33,596 bases of DNA from SAR116 cluster bacterium AG-325-I21 (GCA_003282865.1 QBYK01000019.1:1-33596), one strand, 5' to 3'; shown: positions 7,931-15,864, numbered from the stretch's first letter. Program-made: numbers and translations. The notes: a model not told the origin generated them from the letters alone.

Positions 7931-8313
7931 GGGTCAACCTTGGCAAAACCGCCAGCATTTTTATTTGTCTCGCTGGGCAACAACGCTTCCTCAATTTTTG
8001 TGTTTGTTATGCTGACGCGTAAAATGCGACGCACAGCCTCACTTCGCAAAGAGTAAATCACATTCCTTGAAACACGTTTAGTCACCACAACATCTGAGTT
8101 TCTCAAGACAGCCAATTGTTGCGAGACAACATATTGCTTGAGTTCTAGGCGCTCACAAATTTGACTGACCGATAGCGGACCCACTAATAAGCATTTGCAA
8201 ATGGTAAGACGGACAGGATGCGATAACGCATGGTAGATGCAAACCATGCGACTAGTTGGTCGGTCTAGCTCAAACTCACTGTCATTCAGCAGGACTGTTC
8301 TATTAGTCATCAT
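7927..8313 (-). CDS. soxR: ArsR-family repressor, SoxR-like
   Basis: Winged-helix transcriptional regulator likely controlling the sox genes in response to reactive sulfur. The ArsR core is clear: LSHPVRLTICKCL (helix entering the domain, residues 31-43), the recognition region VSQICERLELKQYVVSQQLAVLR (split around residues 50-72) and the beta-wing VVVTKRVSRNVIYSL. Cysteines are at 26, 40, 42 and 54 when numbered from the TTG at 8316; I see none in the C-terminal helix, where BigR and SqrR carry their second sensing cysteine. Start uncertain: TTG 8316, ATG 8313 or ATG 8310. It overlaps soxS and is divergent from dctP across 338 bases. Confidence 0.85.
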   Translation of the reverse strand: MMTNRTVLLNDSEFELDRPTSRMVCIYHALSHPVRLTICKCLLVGPLSVSQICERLELKQYVVSQQLAVLRNSDVVVTKRVSRNVIYSLRSEAVRRILRVSITNTKIEEALLPSETNKNAGGFAKVDP

Positions 8314-8651
8314 CAACCGTAAATACTCTTCTCTTTAAAAATCTTTTGAACTAACCAGACTGCCCTCAAAGACAATGAGACAGGAATTTGCTAAAAGCAA
8401 ATTTTACAGGGTCAAATATTGGCGTTCCCGCATTAAAGAGGCTTTGATTACCAACACACTCATATTTTGTAATACCACTATTATCACGTTTACGTAATCG
8501 AGAATAGCCGCTCACTCTAAAAGATGAAGCAGTGGATACTCGACTTTGTTCCTATTTTTCAACATAACTATCAACCTGCATGATTGACAGAACTGACGAG
8601 CACTGCAATCGTTTTCTCTAATAAAGTAAAGATTTAAAAATGGAGGAAAAC
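8314..8651. other. Divergent intergenic region between soxR and dctP
   Basis: No credible gene in 338 bases. It must hold the soxRS promoter (-) and the dctPQM promoter (+). A perfect inverted repeat, AATTTGCT-AAA-AGCAAATT (8385-8403), stands out as an operator candidate. A TTGACA hexamer occurs at 8584-8589 without a convincing -10 at the usual spacing. A strong ribosome site GGAGGAAAAC ends the region before dctP. Confidence 0.5.
8385..8403. promoter_or_regulatory. Inverted repeat in soxR-dctP divergent promoter region
   Basis: Perfect 8-base inverted halves AATTTGCT / AGCAAATT around AAA. It differs from the soxY palindrome, so if it is an operator it probably answers to another regulator, or it could be a hairpin. 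Role unknown. Confidence 0.4.
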
Positions 8652-9680
8652 ATGAGACGAACTATATTTAAGAAGTTTGTCAATTTGGTAAAGCCTGTGG
8701 TGCTCGCCACTATTCTAACGGTGCCTTTTGTCTCAATCCAGGCAACGGCTGAACAAATTGTTGCTCGGATGTCAGGACATTGGAGCCCTAAACACCAAAG
8801 CTCAATACATGCACAGATGTTTGCCGATGAAGTGACAAAAAGATCAAACGGCCGGTTAAAGATTGAATATTATCCATCTAAACAACTGTTTGGCATCAGA
8901 GAAGTCCTTGGCGCAGTTACCTCTGGTGCTGTCGAGCTAGGTGGCGTTGTTGGTGTGGTGAGTTTTCCACCAATCAACAAAAACTTCAATGTAGCATCAT
9001 ACCCTGGTCTGTTTTCTTCATATGAGCAACAGCGTGGTTTCTTCCTTGAGTCTGCCAAAGGCCAAGAGATCTGGGAGGACATAACGAGTAAAAGTAACTC
9101 ACAATTGGTTATGTACAATCCAGTTGGCCCCGTTATGACTTTTAGCAGCGCCCGTGAGTTAACCGGAATTGACGTGATGAAAGGCCTAAAGGCAAGACGG
9201 CTGCTGAAAAGTGAACTTCCAATGTGGAAAGCTCTCGAAGCAAATGCTGTCTCGCTGCCCACAGGTGAAGTCTACACGTCCCTTCAAACTGGAATGATCA
9301 ATACGATCAATAGCCCACCTGGTTCAATTGAAGCCTACAGCTGGTGGGAATTCCTTTCTTATGGGCAAAAGCCCTATCAGTACTTTGCCGACGCATACAT
9401 CATGGCCAACAAGGACTGGATTAACAGCCTGCCCCCTGACTTACAAGAGCTGGTATTGACTGTTGGTGCTGAAGTGGGCCAGATCTCTACAAATACTATT
9501 CTAGGCGCTGGCGAAGATACCTTGAAAAAATTTGTTGATCGCGGCGGGGTGGTAACTGTACTTAGCGGTGCTGAGAAAGCTAAGTTTGATAAATTAATGC
9601 AAGAGAAAGTTATGCCGGCGATGGCGGATATGTTTGATAAAGACACGCTATCAAAAGCCCAGGAATTTGCGAGCAAATAG
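8652..9680 (+). CDS. dctP: TRAP transporter solute-binding protein DctP
   Basis: Periplasmic receptor of a TRAP transporter, which imports organic acids using an ion gradient. The start at 8652 follows GGAGGAAAAC directly; the ATG at 8640 is inside that ribosome site. A signal peptide covers about residues 1-33 (positively charged start, hydrophobic VVLATILTVPFVS, ending ATA-EQ). The mature part has the DctP-family fold: HWSPKHQSSIHAQMFADEV at the start, GLKARRLL with the arginine that usually salt-bridges the ligand carboxylate, and the hinge segment SLQTGMINTINSPP. 342 residues. First gene of dctPQM. Ligand not readable from sequence; sulfonates or other organosulfur acids would fit its position beside sox genes, but that is a guess. 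Confidence 0.93.
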   Translation: MRRTIFKKFVNLVKPVVLATILTVPFVSIQATAEQIVARMSGHWSPKHQSSIHAQMFADEVTKRSNGRLKIEYYPSKQLFGIREVLGAVTSGAVELGGVVGVVSFPPINKNFNVASYPGLFSSYEQQRGFFLESAKGQEIWEDITSKSNSQLVMYNPVGPVMTFSSARELTGIDVMKGLKARRLLKSELPMWKALEANAVSLPTGEVYTSLQTGMINTINSPPGSIEAYSWWEFLSYGQKPYQYFADAYIMANKDWINSLPPDLQELVLTVGAEVGQISTNTILGAGEDTLKKFVDRGGVVTVLSGAEKAKFDKLMQEKVMPAMADMFDKDTLSKAQEFASK

Positions 9681-9716
9681 ATTGCGTACTCTCAATAAAT
9701 CCAAGGAGCAAGCGCG

Positions 9717-10232
9717 GTGTTAAAGGCGGCGCTTGCTTATATTTCTAAATTCAATGAATGGCTTGAAAAAGCAGTTTTTATGCTCGCAATTTTTATTGTT
9801 GCGAATATGGTTCTGGCCTTATTTTTGAGCGCGTTAGTAAGGTACTTGTCTGGAACTGGATATGATTGGTTTATCGAATTACCACCAATACTAACGAGTT
9901 GGTTAGTATTCCCACTGTTAGGACCACTGCTTAAATCGGGAAGCCATATAAAAGTAGATGTTCTAAACAATACCCTCTCATCCCGGAGCCTTTCACTATT
10001 GCGACTGGTCATATCTTTAATCGCACTAATAGCGTCATTTGTTTTCTTAATGGCAGGGATAGAGGCAACTAGCCTCTATTTTAAGCTTGGACAGGTAATG
10101 GAGTTGGAAATTGAAATACCGATTTGGTGGGTTTATCTCGCATTTCCAACGGGATTTGCGATTATGGCAATATTTGCATTGGAACTTATTTTATCCGAGA
10201 TTCTGACATTGCTGAATAGACGAGATATCTAA
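9717..10232 (+). CDS. dctQ: TRAP transporter small membrane subunit DctQ
   Basis: Four-helix membrane subunit joining DctP capture to the DctM channel. GTG start at 9717 with AAGGAG about 8 bases upstream. Hydrophobic segments lie near residues 18-40, 55-72, 92-115 and 135-160 (by eye). The central region, with Trp in DWFIELPPILTSWLVF and the GSHIKVDVL segment, is characteristic of DctQ (in many family members the corresponding motif is RxxxHIRVD). 171 residues, normal. It is separated from dctP by 36 bases and from dctM by 3. Confidence 0.92.
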   Translation: MLKAALAYISKFNEWLEKAVFMLAIFIVANMVLALFLSALVRYLSGTGYDWFIELPPILTSWLVFPLLGPLLKSGSHIKVDVLNNTLSSRSLSLLRLVISLIALIASFVFLMAGIEATSLYFKLGQVMELEIEIPIWWVYLAFPTGFAIMAIFALELILSEILTLLNRRDI

Positions 10233-10235
10233 GTT

Positions 10236-11507
10236 ATGTACACTTTAGCACTCATATCCTCTATGTTTCTTCTGCTCATGTCTGTGCCAATTTTCCTCGT
10301 TTTTGGAATTGGAAGTTCAGCGGCTGCTATTCTTGGGCTTGGTCTGCCATGGTCAACATTAATCCAAGTATCCTTCGGCGCAATGACAAAACATATCCTC
10401 GTAGCAGTGCCACTTTTTATATTTGCGGGGATGGTTATGCTCCGAGGTGGAGCCGCAAGGCGTTTGGTCGATTTTGCAACCGCATTAGTTGGGCATTGGC
10501 CAGGTGGACTGGGTATTGCCATGGTCATTGCCATGGGGTTCTTTGCCGCCTTTTGCGGCTCAATATTAGCTGCGATCACGGCTGTTGGTACCATAATGAT
10601 GCCTAAAATGCTTGAGCAAGGTTATCCGAAACCCTTCGTCATCGTTCTGGCTGCGTCAGCAGCTCTGCTTGAAGCTCTAATACCACCTTCAAATGCTGCA
10701 ATTTTATTCAGCGCATTGACCAATGTACCTGTTTCTCAGACGTTTGCTGCCGGTATGATTCCTGGACTCATATTGCTTTGTTTGATGGTTCTAGTAGTTC
10801 TTGTGAAGTGTCGCAATATTCGTAACCCAGAACCAGCAACTGCTGCTGAACGGTGGCAAAGTTTTCTGGGCGCCCTGCCGGGACTTTTTACACCTATCAT
10901 AATATTGGGTGGAATTTACGCAGGTTTGCTAACCCCATCCGAGTCTGCTGCTGTTGCAGGCGTCTGGGCGATTTTAATGGGCTTTTTCCTATACCGAGAA
11001 CTTACCTTTAAGTCACTGCAAATGGCTCTGCGCGAAACGGCAACAATTACCGCTATAATTTTTGCCATAATCGCAACTGCAACTTTCTTGAGTGTTGTGC
11101 TTACCTACAGTCAGATTCCACAACAAATTATATCCTATTTCACCGAAATGGGAGCGACATTCACACTTTTCTGGGTGGCATTGGCAGTCATCTGTCTACT
11201 TCTTGGAACCTTCGTCGAAATTGTCCCAGTCTTCTATCTTACAGTTCCAATTTTTGCTGCAATTACTATCTCTTTCAATCAAAGTCTTCTTCACCTTTAT
11301 GTTGTTTTTGTTGCCTTTGCAGGAATTGGCATGATCACGCCTCCTGTTTGTGTTGGCATCTATACAAGTGCGAGTGTTATTCAAGAAAATCCAGCGAAGG
11401 CGTTTAAGGAAGTCCCATTATTTGTCGGCGTCGGTATCCTGTACGGTATTCTTATGATCTTTTTACCGGAAGCGTCAACCTGGCTTCCCTCACTCTTGAC
11501 AAGATAA
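10236..11507 (+). CDS. dctM: TRAP transporter large permease DctM
   Basis: Ion-coupled transport subunit of the TRAP system, inner membrane. 423 residues with roughly 12 hydrophobic segments. Family features visible: the N-terminal SVPIFLVFGIGSSAA, the VAVPLFIFAGMVMLRGG segment, GFFAAFCGSILAAITAVGTIMMPKM, and a second, related half with GIYAGLLTPSESAAVAGV and ITPPVCVGIYTSASV. The ATG at 10236 follows dctQ by 3 bases, so it is translationally coupled. A bidirectional terminator at 11564 ends the operon. Confidence 0.95.
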   Translation: MYTLALISSMFLLLMSVPIFLVFGIGSSAAAILGLGLPWSTLIQVSFGAMTKHILVAVPLFIFAGMVMLRGGAARRLVDFATALVGHWPGGLGIAMVIAMGFFAAFCGSILAAITAVGTIMMPKMLEQGYPKPFVIVLAASAALLEALIPPSNAAILFSALTNVPVSQTFAAGMIPGLILLCLMVLVVLVKCRNIRNPEPATAAERWQSFLGALPGLFTPIIILGGIYAGLLTPSESAAVAGVWAILMGFFLYRELTFKSLQMALRETATITAIIFAIIATATFLSVVLTYSQIPQQIISYFTEMGATFTLFWVALAVICLLLGTFVEIVPVFYLTVPIFAAITISFNQSLLHLYVVFVAFAGIGMITPPVCVGIYTSASVIQENPAKAFKEVPLFVGVGILYGILMIFLPEASTWLPSLLTR

Positions 11508-11563
11508 ACTGCCCTCGTCCGCACAGGAGTAAGATTGCAAAAGAGCCCTAAAAAACAAAAACC

Positions 11564-11597
11564 GCCCCAGGCTGTAATGGTCGGGGGCTAATTTTTC
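11564..11597. terminator. Bidirectional terminator at the end of dctPQM and of tRNA remnant 1
   Basis: Stem GCCCC (11564-11568) / GGGGC (11584-11588). Toward + it is followed by TAATTTTTC; toward - by GGTTTTTGTTTTTT. The loop contains GGCTGTAATGG, resembling GGCTGTAAGGG in the terminator near 20060, so it belongs to the repeated module that accompanies the tRNA-Glu remnants as well as closing the TRAP operon. Confidence 0.75.
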
Positions 11598-11621
11598 GGG
11601 CTATACTTATTTCTTGTAGAC

Positions 11622-11690
11622 CGGCATCTCGTAGGCGACACGAACCCGTGTTGTCGACGTGAAGGGGCGATATTAAGGTCCCAAAAAATT
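11622..11690 (-). repeat. tRNA-Glu 3'-half remnant 1 (att-scar unit)
   Basis: Positions 11622-11669 read on the - strand as a degraded 3' half of tRNA-Glu: anticodon arm with a loop close to CTTTCAC, then a T-arm with GGTTCGTGTC in place of GGTTCGAATCC, then a near-copy of the acceptor strand and GCCGG. It aligns along its length with the intact gene at 26950-27025 but carries several substitutions. The following tail (11670-11690) is barely recognisable. This is the most decayed of the remnants that still have a T-arm and also the farthest from the tRNA gene, which fits it being the oldest insertion boundary. Confidence 0.75.
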
Positions 11691-11772
11691 AACAAATAAT
11701 CAACTTTATCATTCAATCTTTTGATCGTAGAAACCTCGCGTGTTATGGAGTCAACGAAAAAACCGTTTCCTG

Positions 11773-13251
11773 TTACATCTCCTTCCTAACAACTAGTTGT
11801 GAGGGTTCGTCAAAACACTCTCTGGTGTTATCCTGAAGCGTCGTAGGATAATCGCCCGTAAAACAGTGATCGGTGAATGCTGGATTATTATCATCCCTTC
11901 CATTTTTATGCCCCATGGCTTTGTATAATCCATCAACAGAGAGAAACGACAAGCTATCCGCACCGATAAATTTTCTCATTTCATCTATGGATTTGAATGA
12001 AGCCAACAACTGGCTTGGGTTTGGCGTGTCGATGCCATAAAAATCTGGAAATTTTATTGGTGGTGAAGCAATTTTCATATGGACTTCAGATGCGCCAGCT
12101 TCACGCATCAACTCAACAATCTTGACAGAAGTGGTGCCTCGGACAATCGAGTCATCAATTAAAACCACACTTTTCCCATCTACCGCTTGACGATTTACGT
12201 TATGTTTTAATTTCACACCAAAATCTCTGCTAGACTGTTGCGGTTCTATGAAGGTTCGCCCCACATAATGATTTCTTATAATACCAAGTTGGAATGGGAT
12301 TTTTGATTCTTCCGCAAATCCAAGGGCCGCGGGTACGCCGCTATCGGGAACTGGCACCACCACTTCACCAAAACTTGGCGATTCTTTGGCAAGTTGTTGA
12401 CCAATTTTTTTCCTGCACTCATAAACGCTTAATCCTCCCACCACACTGTCTGGCCTGGCAAAATAGATGTACTCAAAAATGCATGGACGATAAGGGGCAA
12501 CCGGGAAAGGCATGAAACTACGAATGCCTTGATCAGATATTACAACAACCTCTCCATTTAAAACCTCCCGAACAAATTTAGCTCCAATAATATCCAATGC
12601 ACATGTCTCTGATGACAAAATAAAAAAATCATCAAGTTTTCCGATAACCAGAGGGCGTATGCCTAAAGGGTCACGAACACCAATTAGTTTGTCACCCGTT
12701 AATGCGACCAGAGCATACGCGCCCTCAACGCTCCCCAAGGCGTCGATAAATCTTGATACTTGTTCATCCTCTATCACACTGTCATACGCCAATTTCGAAC
12801 GAGCTATTAATTGAAGGATCGTTTCCGTATCTGACGTCGACTGGAAGATTGCTCCATTTTTGACTAATTCACCTCGCAAAGTCAGGGCGTTAGTGATGTT
12901 TCCATTATGGGCCACTGCAAAACCTCCTCCCGCAAGATCAGCAAAGAGCGGTTGAACATTTCTCAATGCCGGCTCTCCAGTTGTAGAATACCGCACGTGT
13001 CCCATTGCAGAACTTCCAGGCAATTTATTAATCACAGGCTTTTTCGTGAAATTATCTCCCACAAGGCCAAGTCTTCGCTCCGAGTGAAAATGTTTACCGT
13101 CGTAGCTGACAATACCCGCCGCTTCCTGCCCACGATGCTGAAGGGCGTGCAGTCCCAGCGCTGTAATCAATGACGCTTCAGGATGCCCCCAAATCCCAAA
13201 AACACCACATTCTTCTTGCAACTTGTCGTCGCTACTGTTCCAAAGAAACAT
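11773..13251 (-). CDS. purF: Amidophosphoribosyltransferase PurF
   Basis: First committed enzyme of purine synthesis: transfers glutamine ammonia to PRPP, giving phosphoribosylamine (cytosolic). The N-terminal nucleophile domain has Cys15 in EECGVFGIWGHPEAS, after a short propeptide that would be removed. LHALQHRGQEAAGI and MGHVRYSTTG are glutaminase signatures. The PRPP loop is VVLIDDSIVRGTTS. The end contains the usual CFTGDYPT. 492 residues, full length and apparently intact. The usual neighbour cvpA is absent, and the gene lies alone between two tRNA-Glu remnants (11622 and 13447), which is odd for a housekeeping gene. It may be a second, island-borne copy or a relocated core gene; this window cannot tell. 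Confidence 0.96.
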   Translation of the reverse strand: MFLWNSSDDKLQEECGVFGIWGHPEASLITALGLHALQHRGQEAAGIVSYDGKHFHSERRLGLVGDNFTKKPVINKLPGSSAMGHVRYSTTGEPALRNVQPLFADLAGGGFAVAHNGNITNALTLRGELVKNGAIFQSTSDTETILQLIARSKLAYDSVIEDEQVSRFIDALGSVEGAYALVALTGDKLIGVRDPLGIRPLVIGKLDDFFILSSETCALDIIGAKFVREVLNGEVVVISDQGIRSFMPFPVAPYRPCIFEYIYFARPDSVVGGLSVYECRKKIGQQLAKESPSFGEVVVPVPDSGVPAALGFAEESKIPFQLGIIRNHYVGRTFIEPQQSSRDFGVKLKHNVNRQAVDGKSVVLIDDSIVRGTTSVKIVELMREAGASEVHMKIASPPIKFPDFYGIDTPNPSQLLASFKSIDEMRKFIGADSLSFLSVDGLYKAMGHKNGRDDNNPAFTDHCFTGDYPTTLQDNTRECFDEPSQLVVRKEM

Positions 13252-13282
13252 TTTGGCCCTCGGTTCTTGGGTATGAAAATCA

Positions 13283-13300
13283 AGTTCCTGTCAAGGAACT
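13283..13300. promoter_or_regulatory. Inverted repeat upstream of purF, candidate operator/promoter
   Basis: AGTTCCT-GTCA-AGGAACT, a perfect 7-base inverted repeat 31 bases before the purF start codon. On the - strand its centre reads TTGACA, so a -35 box could be embedded in the repeat and a bound protein would block it. No strong -10 is seen at 16-18 bases. Function inferred only from symmetry and place. Confidence 0.45.
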
Positions 13301-13395
13301 ATTAACATTAATATGCAAGCACAACAAACTATTCCAAGAAACAAACTTCGGTAATATTAATACAAGCAACCAAACATATTTCGAGCAAAAAACAG

Positions 13396-13427
13396 GCCTA
13401 GACAGTTAAGGCTTCGGGTTTTTTTAA
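13396..13427. terminator. Short-stem bidirectional terminator of tRNA remnant 2
   Basis: Stem GCCT/AGGC (13396-13399 and 13409-13412), with TTTTTTT on the + side (13419-13425) and TTTTTT on the - side. The 4-bp stem is weak; its value is that the same module (hairpin plus T-tract, then tRNA 3' half) recurs in the other units. Confidence 0.5.
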
Positions 13428-13446
13428 CTTTGCCTTGGTTGTAGAC

Positions 13447-13570
13447 TGGTCTTCCTAGGGGATTCGGACTCCTATTGCCACCGTGAAAGGTCGGTTTTAA
13501 TAGATATTAAGGGGTAAATATCATACCTTTCTAGTATGTTTTGGTGTGCATTGGTAGCGGTTGGTAGTCA
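13447..13570 (-). repeat. tRNA-Glu 3'-half remnant 2 with conserved tail (att-scar unit)
   Basis: 13447-13494 is a 3' half of tRNA-Glu on the - strand with a few changes (T-arm GAGTCCGAATCCCC; anticodon arm CCGACCTTTCACGGTGG). 13495-13570 is the shared non-tRNA tail, aligning with units 3 and 5 (TTTTAATAGATATT, GGGGTAAATAT, TGGTGTGCATTGGTAG). The tail end carries TTGGTAG twice (cattggtagcggttggtag), like paired arm sites of a tyrosine recombinase. This boundary separates the purF interval from the ABC exporter interval. Confidence 0.85.
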
Positions 13571-13635
13571 AAGGTGGAAGCGATTTGATAACTGCTAAAG
13601 CAAGCTGATTATTGCCAGCACTGCAAATTTTGGGC

Positions 13636-13654
13636 ACCGCCCTCCTAAGGCGGT
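13636..13654 (+). other. Anticodon-arm-like hairpin with CTCCTAA loop
   Basis: Perfect 6-bp stem ACCGCC/GGCGGT with the 7-base loop CTCCTAA, which is the anticodon loop of tRNA-Arg(CCT). No D-arm or T-arm is nearby, so it is not a tRNA gene. It matches the - strand tRNA-Glu anticodon arm at 13 of 17 central positions, in opposite orientation, with differences confined to the loop. Possibly a variant recombination core; unproven. Confidence 0.4.
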
Positions 13655-13786
13655 AACACGATTTCTAAATTCAGAAACTACAGATTTCTGCCAGCTTAAG
13701 AAGATAGAATTTTACTCAGACTTGCATTTTTTCATCATTCTAGCCATTTGAAAGAGTGCTTTTAAAATCATCACAAGGTCATTCTT

Positions 13787-15631
13787 TTGTTTTTTTTACG
13801 TACACATCCAAAAAACTGGATTAATATCGATTTAGAGATTGAAAAACCTCCTCCCATCATTTTAATAGGCTTTGTTAAATGGTGTTTAAAAGGTGCTTAC
13901 ACTGCTTTGGTGTTAGCCGCTAGTGCCAGCGTTCTGCTAGGAATTGTTGAAACTTACATCGCTGCGCTACTTGGTTATATTTTAGATTTGGTTATTGAAA
14001 CACCTCCGAACTTACTTTTTTCTGAGAAGTGGCCTGTTTTGCTGGTTGCTGTAAGTTTTTTGTTTTTAATTAGACCAAGTTCTTTTCTTTTATCTTCCTA
14101 TTTACAGTCAATGGTTGTGAGTCCGGGCGTTCGCACAATGGTTGCAACGCGCCTTCATCGTTGGACGTTAGGACATGCCAAGAATTACTTTGATAATGAT
14201 TTTGCGGGTAGAATTGCGCAAAAGGAAGTTCAAGCGTCTAACGCTGTTGCTGATGTAACAGTTGAGGTGATCCACACAGTCCTGTTTGCTTTAGCATCCG
14301 TCATTACCTCGTTCTTCATCATTGCGTCTATCGATTGGCGCGTCGGAATGATCGTTGCTTTCTGGGTGTTTGGTTTTTATTTATTGATGCGATTTTTTTT
14401 GCCCCGAATAAAAGGCTATTCAGCCGATCGTGCAAATGCGCAAGCCGCGGCTACGGGTCAAATAGTCGACACGATCAGTAATATTAGTATTGTGAAGCTG
14501 TTTGCGAATGTTAAGCATGAGGATAGAGCTGCCTTAAACGCGTTCGGACTTTTGAAAAAGTCACTTCAAGCCTATGGCACCGAGCTTATTCGCTTCCGAG
14601 CAAGCATGGTCGTTTTTGCAAGTTCGGTGTTTTTCTTTGTTATGGTTGGATGCCTTTTGTTATGGACAAGAGGTGAAATTACACCTGGTGAAGTGGTTGC
14701 AGCTGGGTCTGTTGCACTGCGTATAATGATGATGGCGGGTTGGGTAAGTTTTTCGTTGATGACAATTTACACAAACTTAGGGGACGTACAGGATGCGATG
14801 AAAACGTTGGCGGTGCCGCACACAATGATCGATAAAGAGGGGGCACCAGACCTGAATATCAATTTGGGTGAAATTAAATTTGACAGGGTTTCCTTTACGT
14901 ACGGAAGAAATATTGGTGGTTTAAAAGATGTTTTTTTGCGCATCAAGGCAGGTGAGAAATTAGGAGTTGTGGGAGCATCCGGCGCGGGTAAGTCTACACT
15001 CGTCTCTACGCTTTTAAGGCTTCATGATCCTGAGAGTGGGTCAATCCTGATTGATGGCCAGAACATCGTGGACGTGAAGCAAAATAGCTTACGGCGAAAT
15101 ATCAGCATGGTTACTCAGGAGGCTTCAATGTTTAATCGAACAGCTCGTGAAAATATTCTCTATGGTAAACCTGATGCTAGCGAAGAAGAGGTTGTAGATG
15201 CGGCAAAGAAGGCTGGAGCGCATGAATTCATCTTGAATTTAGTGGATAATTGGGGGAGGCAAGGTTACGACGCGTATCTTGGCGAAAGAGGCGTTAAGCT
15301 TTCTGGGGGGCAGCGTCAACGTATTGCTCTGGCGAGAGCCATAATAAAAGACGCGCCAATATTGGTGTTAGATGAAGCGACAAGCGCCTTAGACAGCGAG
15401 GTTGAGGCCGCAATTCAAGAGTCTCTTGAAACAGTGATGGCTGGAAAAACGGTTTTTGCTATCGCTCACCGCCTCTCGACGATCTCACATATGGATCGAA
15501 TAGTTGTTATGGATGAGGGTAGGATAATCGAGGAAGGTACACATGACGCGCTCCTCAGAAAACGAGGTGTTTATGCGAATTTTTGGGAGCGACAATCTGG
15601 TGGCTTTCTGGGCGTTGACGCGGCCGCGTAA
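13787..15631 (+). CDS. ABC exporter, fused membrane and ATPase domains
   Basis: Half-transporter of the type I exporter (MsbA-like) fold, working as a dimer to expel a lipid, peptide or drug. The N-terminal membrane domain (about residues 25-335) has hydrophobic helices near 38-68, 83-103, 165-183, 186-206, 275-293 and 308-328. The ATPase domain has Walker A GASGAGKS (396-403), a Q-loop in MVTQEAS, signature LSGGQ (505-509), Walker B ILVLDE (525-530) and H-loop His561. The start is a TTG at 13787 with AAGG 8 bases upstream; no ATG precedes the first helix. 614 residues. It sits alone between remnants 2 and 3, so substrate clues are lacking. No accessory protein is seen. Confidence 0.92.
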   Translation: MFFLRTHPKNWINIDLEIEKPPPIILIGFVKWCLKGAYTALVLAASASVLLGIVETYIAALLGYILDLVIETPPNLLFSEKWPVLLVAVSFLFLIRPSSFLLSSYLQSMVVSPGVRTMVATRLHRWTLGHAKNYFDNDFAGRIAQKEVQASNAVADVTVEVIHTVLFALASVITSFFIIASIDWRVGMIVAFWVFGFYLLMRFFLPRIKGYSADRANAQAAATGQIVDTISNISIVKLFANVKHEDRAALNAFGLLKKSLQAYGTELIRFRASMVVFASSVFFFVMVGCLLLWTRGEITPGEVVAAGSVALRIMMMAGWVSFSLMTIYTNLGDVQDAMKTLAVPHTMIDKEGAPDLNINLGEIKFDRVSFTYGRNIGGLKDVFLRIKAGEKLGVVGASGAGKSTLVSTLLRLHDPESGSILIDGQNIVDVKQNSLRRNISMVTQEASMFNRTARENILYGKPDASEEEVVDAAKKAGAHEFILNLVDNWGRQGYDAYLGERGVKLSGGQRQRIALARAIIKDAPILVLDEATSALDSEVEAAIQESLETVMAGKTVFAIAHRLSTISHMDRIVVMDEGRIIEEGTHDALLRKRGVYANFWERQSGGFLGVDAAA

Positions 15632-15800
15632 AACATTATATTTACAATGATTTTATCGTGATAACAGTAGAGTAGAGTCAAATGCTTTGGGGATAGAACG
15701 CCACTGTTTCTATGAGATCAATTAGCCTAATTAAAGGCCAATCTCAACGCGGTTAACAGACAAAAACCATCAAACATTGCAAGAAAAACTGGGATAAAAA

Positions 15801-15834
15801 CAAAAAACAGCCCGAGCTCATTGTCGCCAGGGCT
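15801..15834 (-). terminator. Terminator of tRNA remnant 3
   Basis: Stem AGCCC/GGGCT (15809-15813, 15830-15834) read on the - strand and followed by GTTTTTTG. It lies directly 3' of the tRNA-Glu half in that orientation, as a real tRNA gene's terminator would. No promoter or intact tRNA remains, so it is part of the scar. Confidence 0.65.
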
Positions 15835-15864
15835 TGTTCTTGAAGCTGTGCTTTGACTTTAGGC

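Noticed and set aside
13636-13654. A tRNA-Arg(CCT) gene
   Set aside because: Only an anticodon-like hairpin; no D-arm, T-arm or acceptor stem is found around it.
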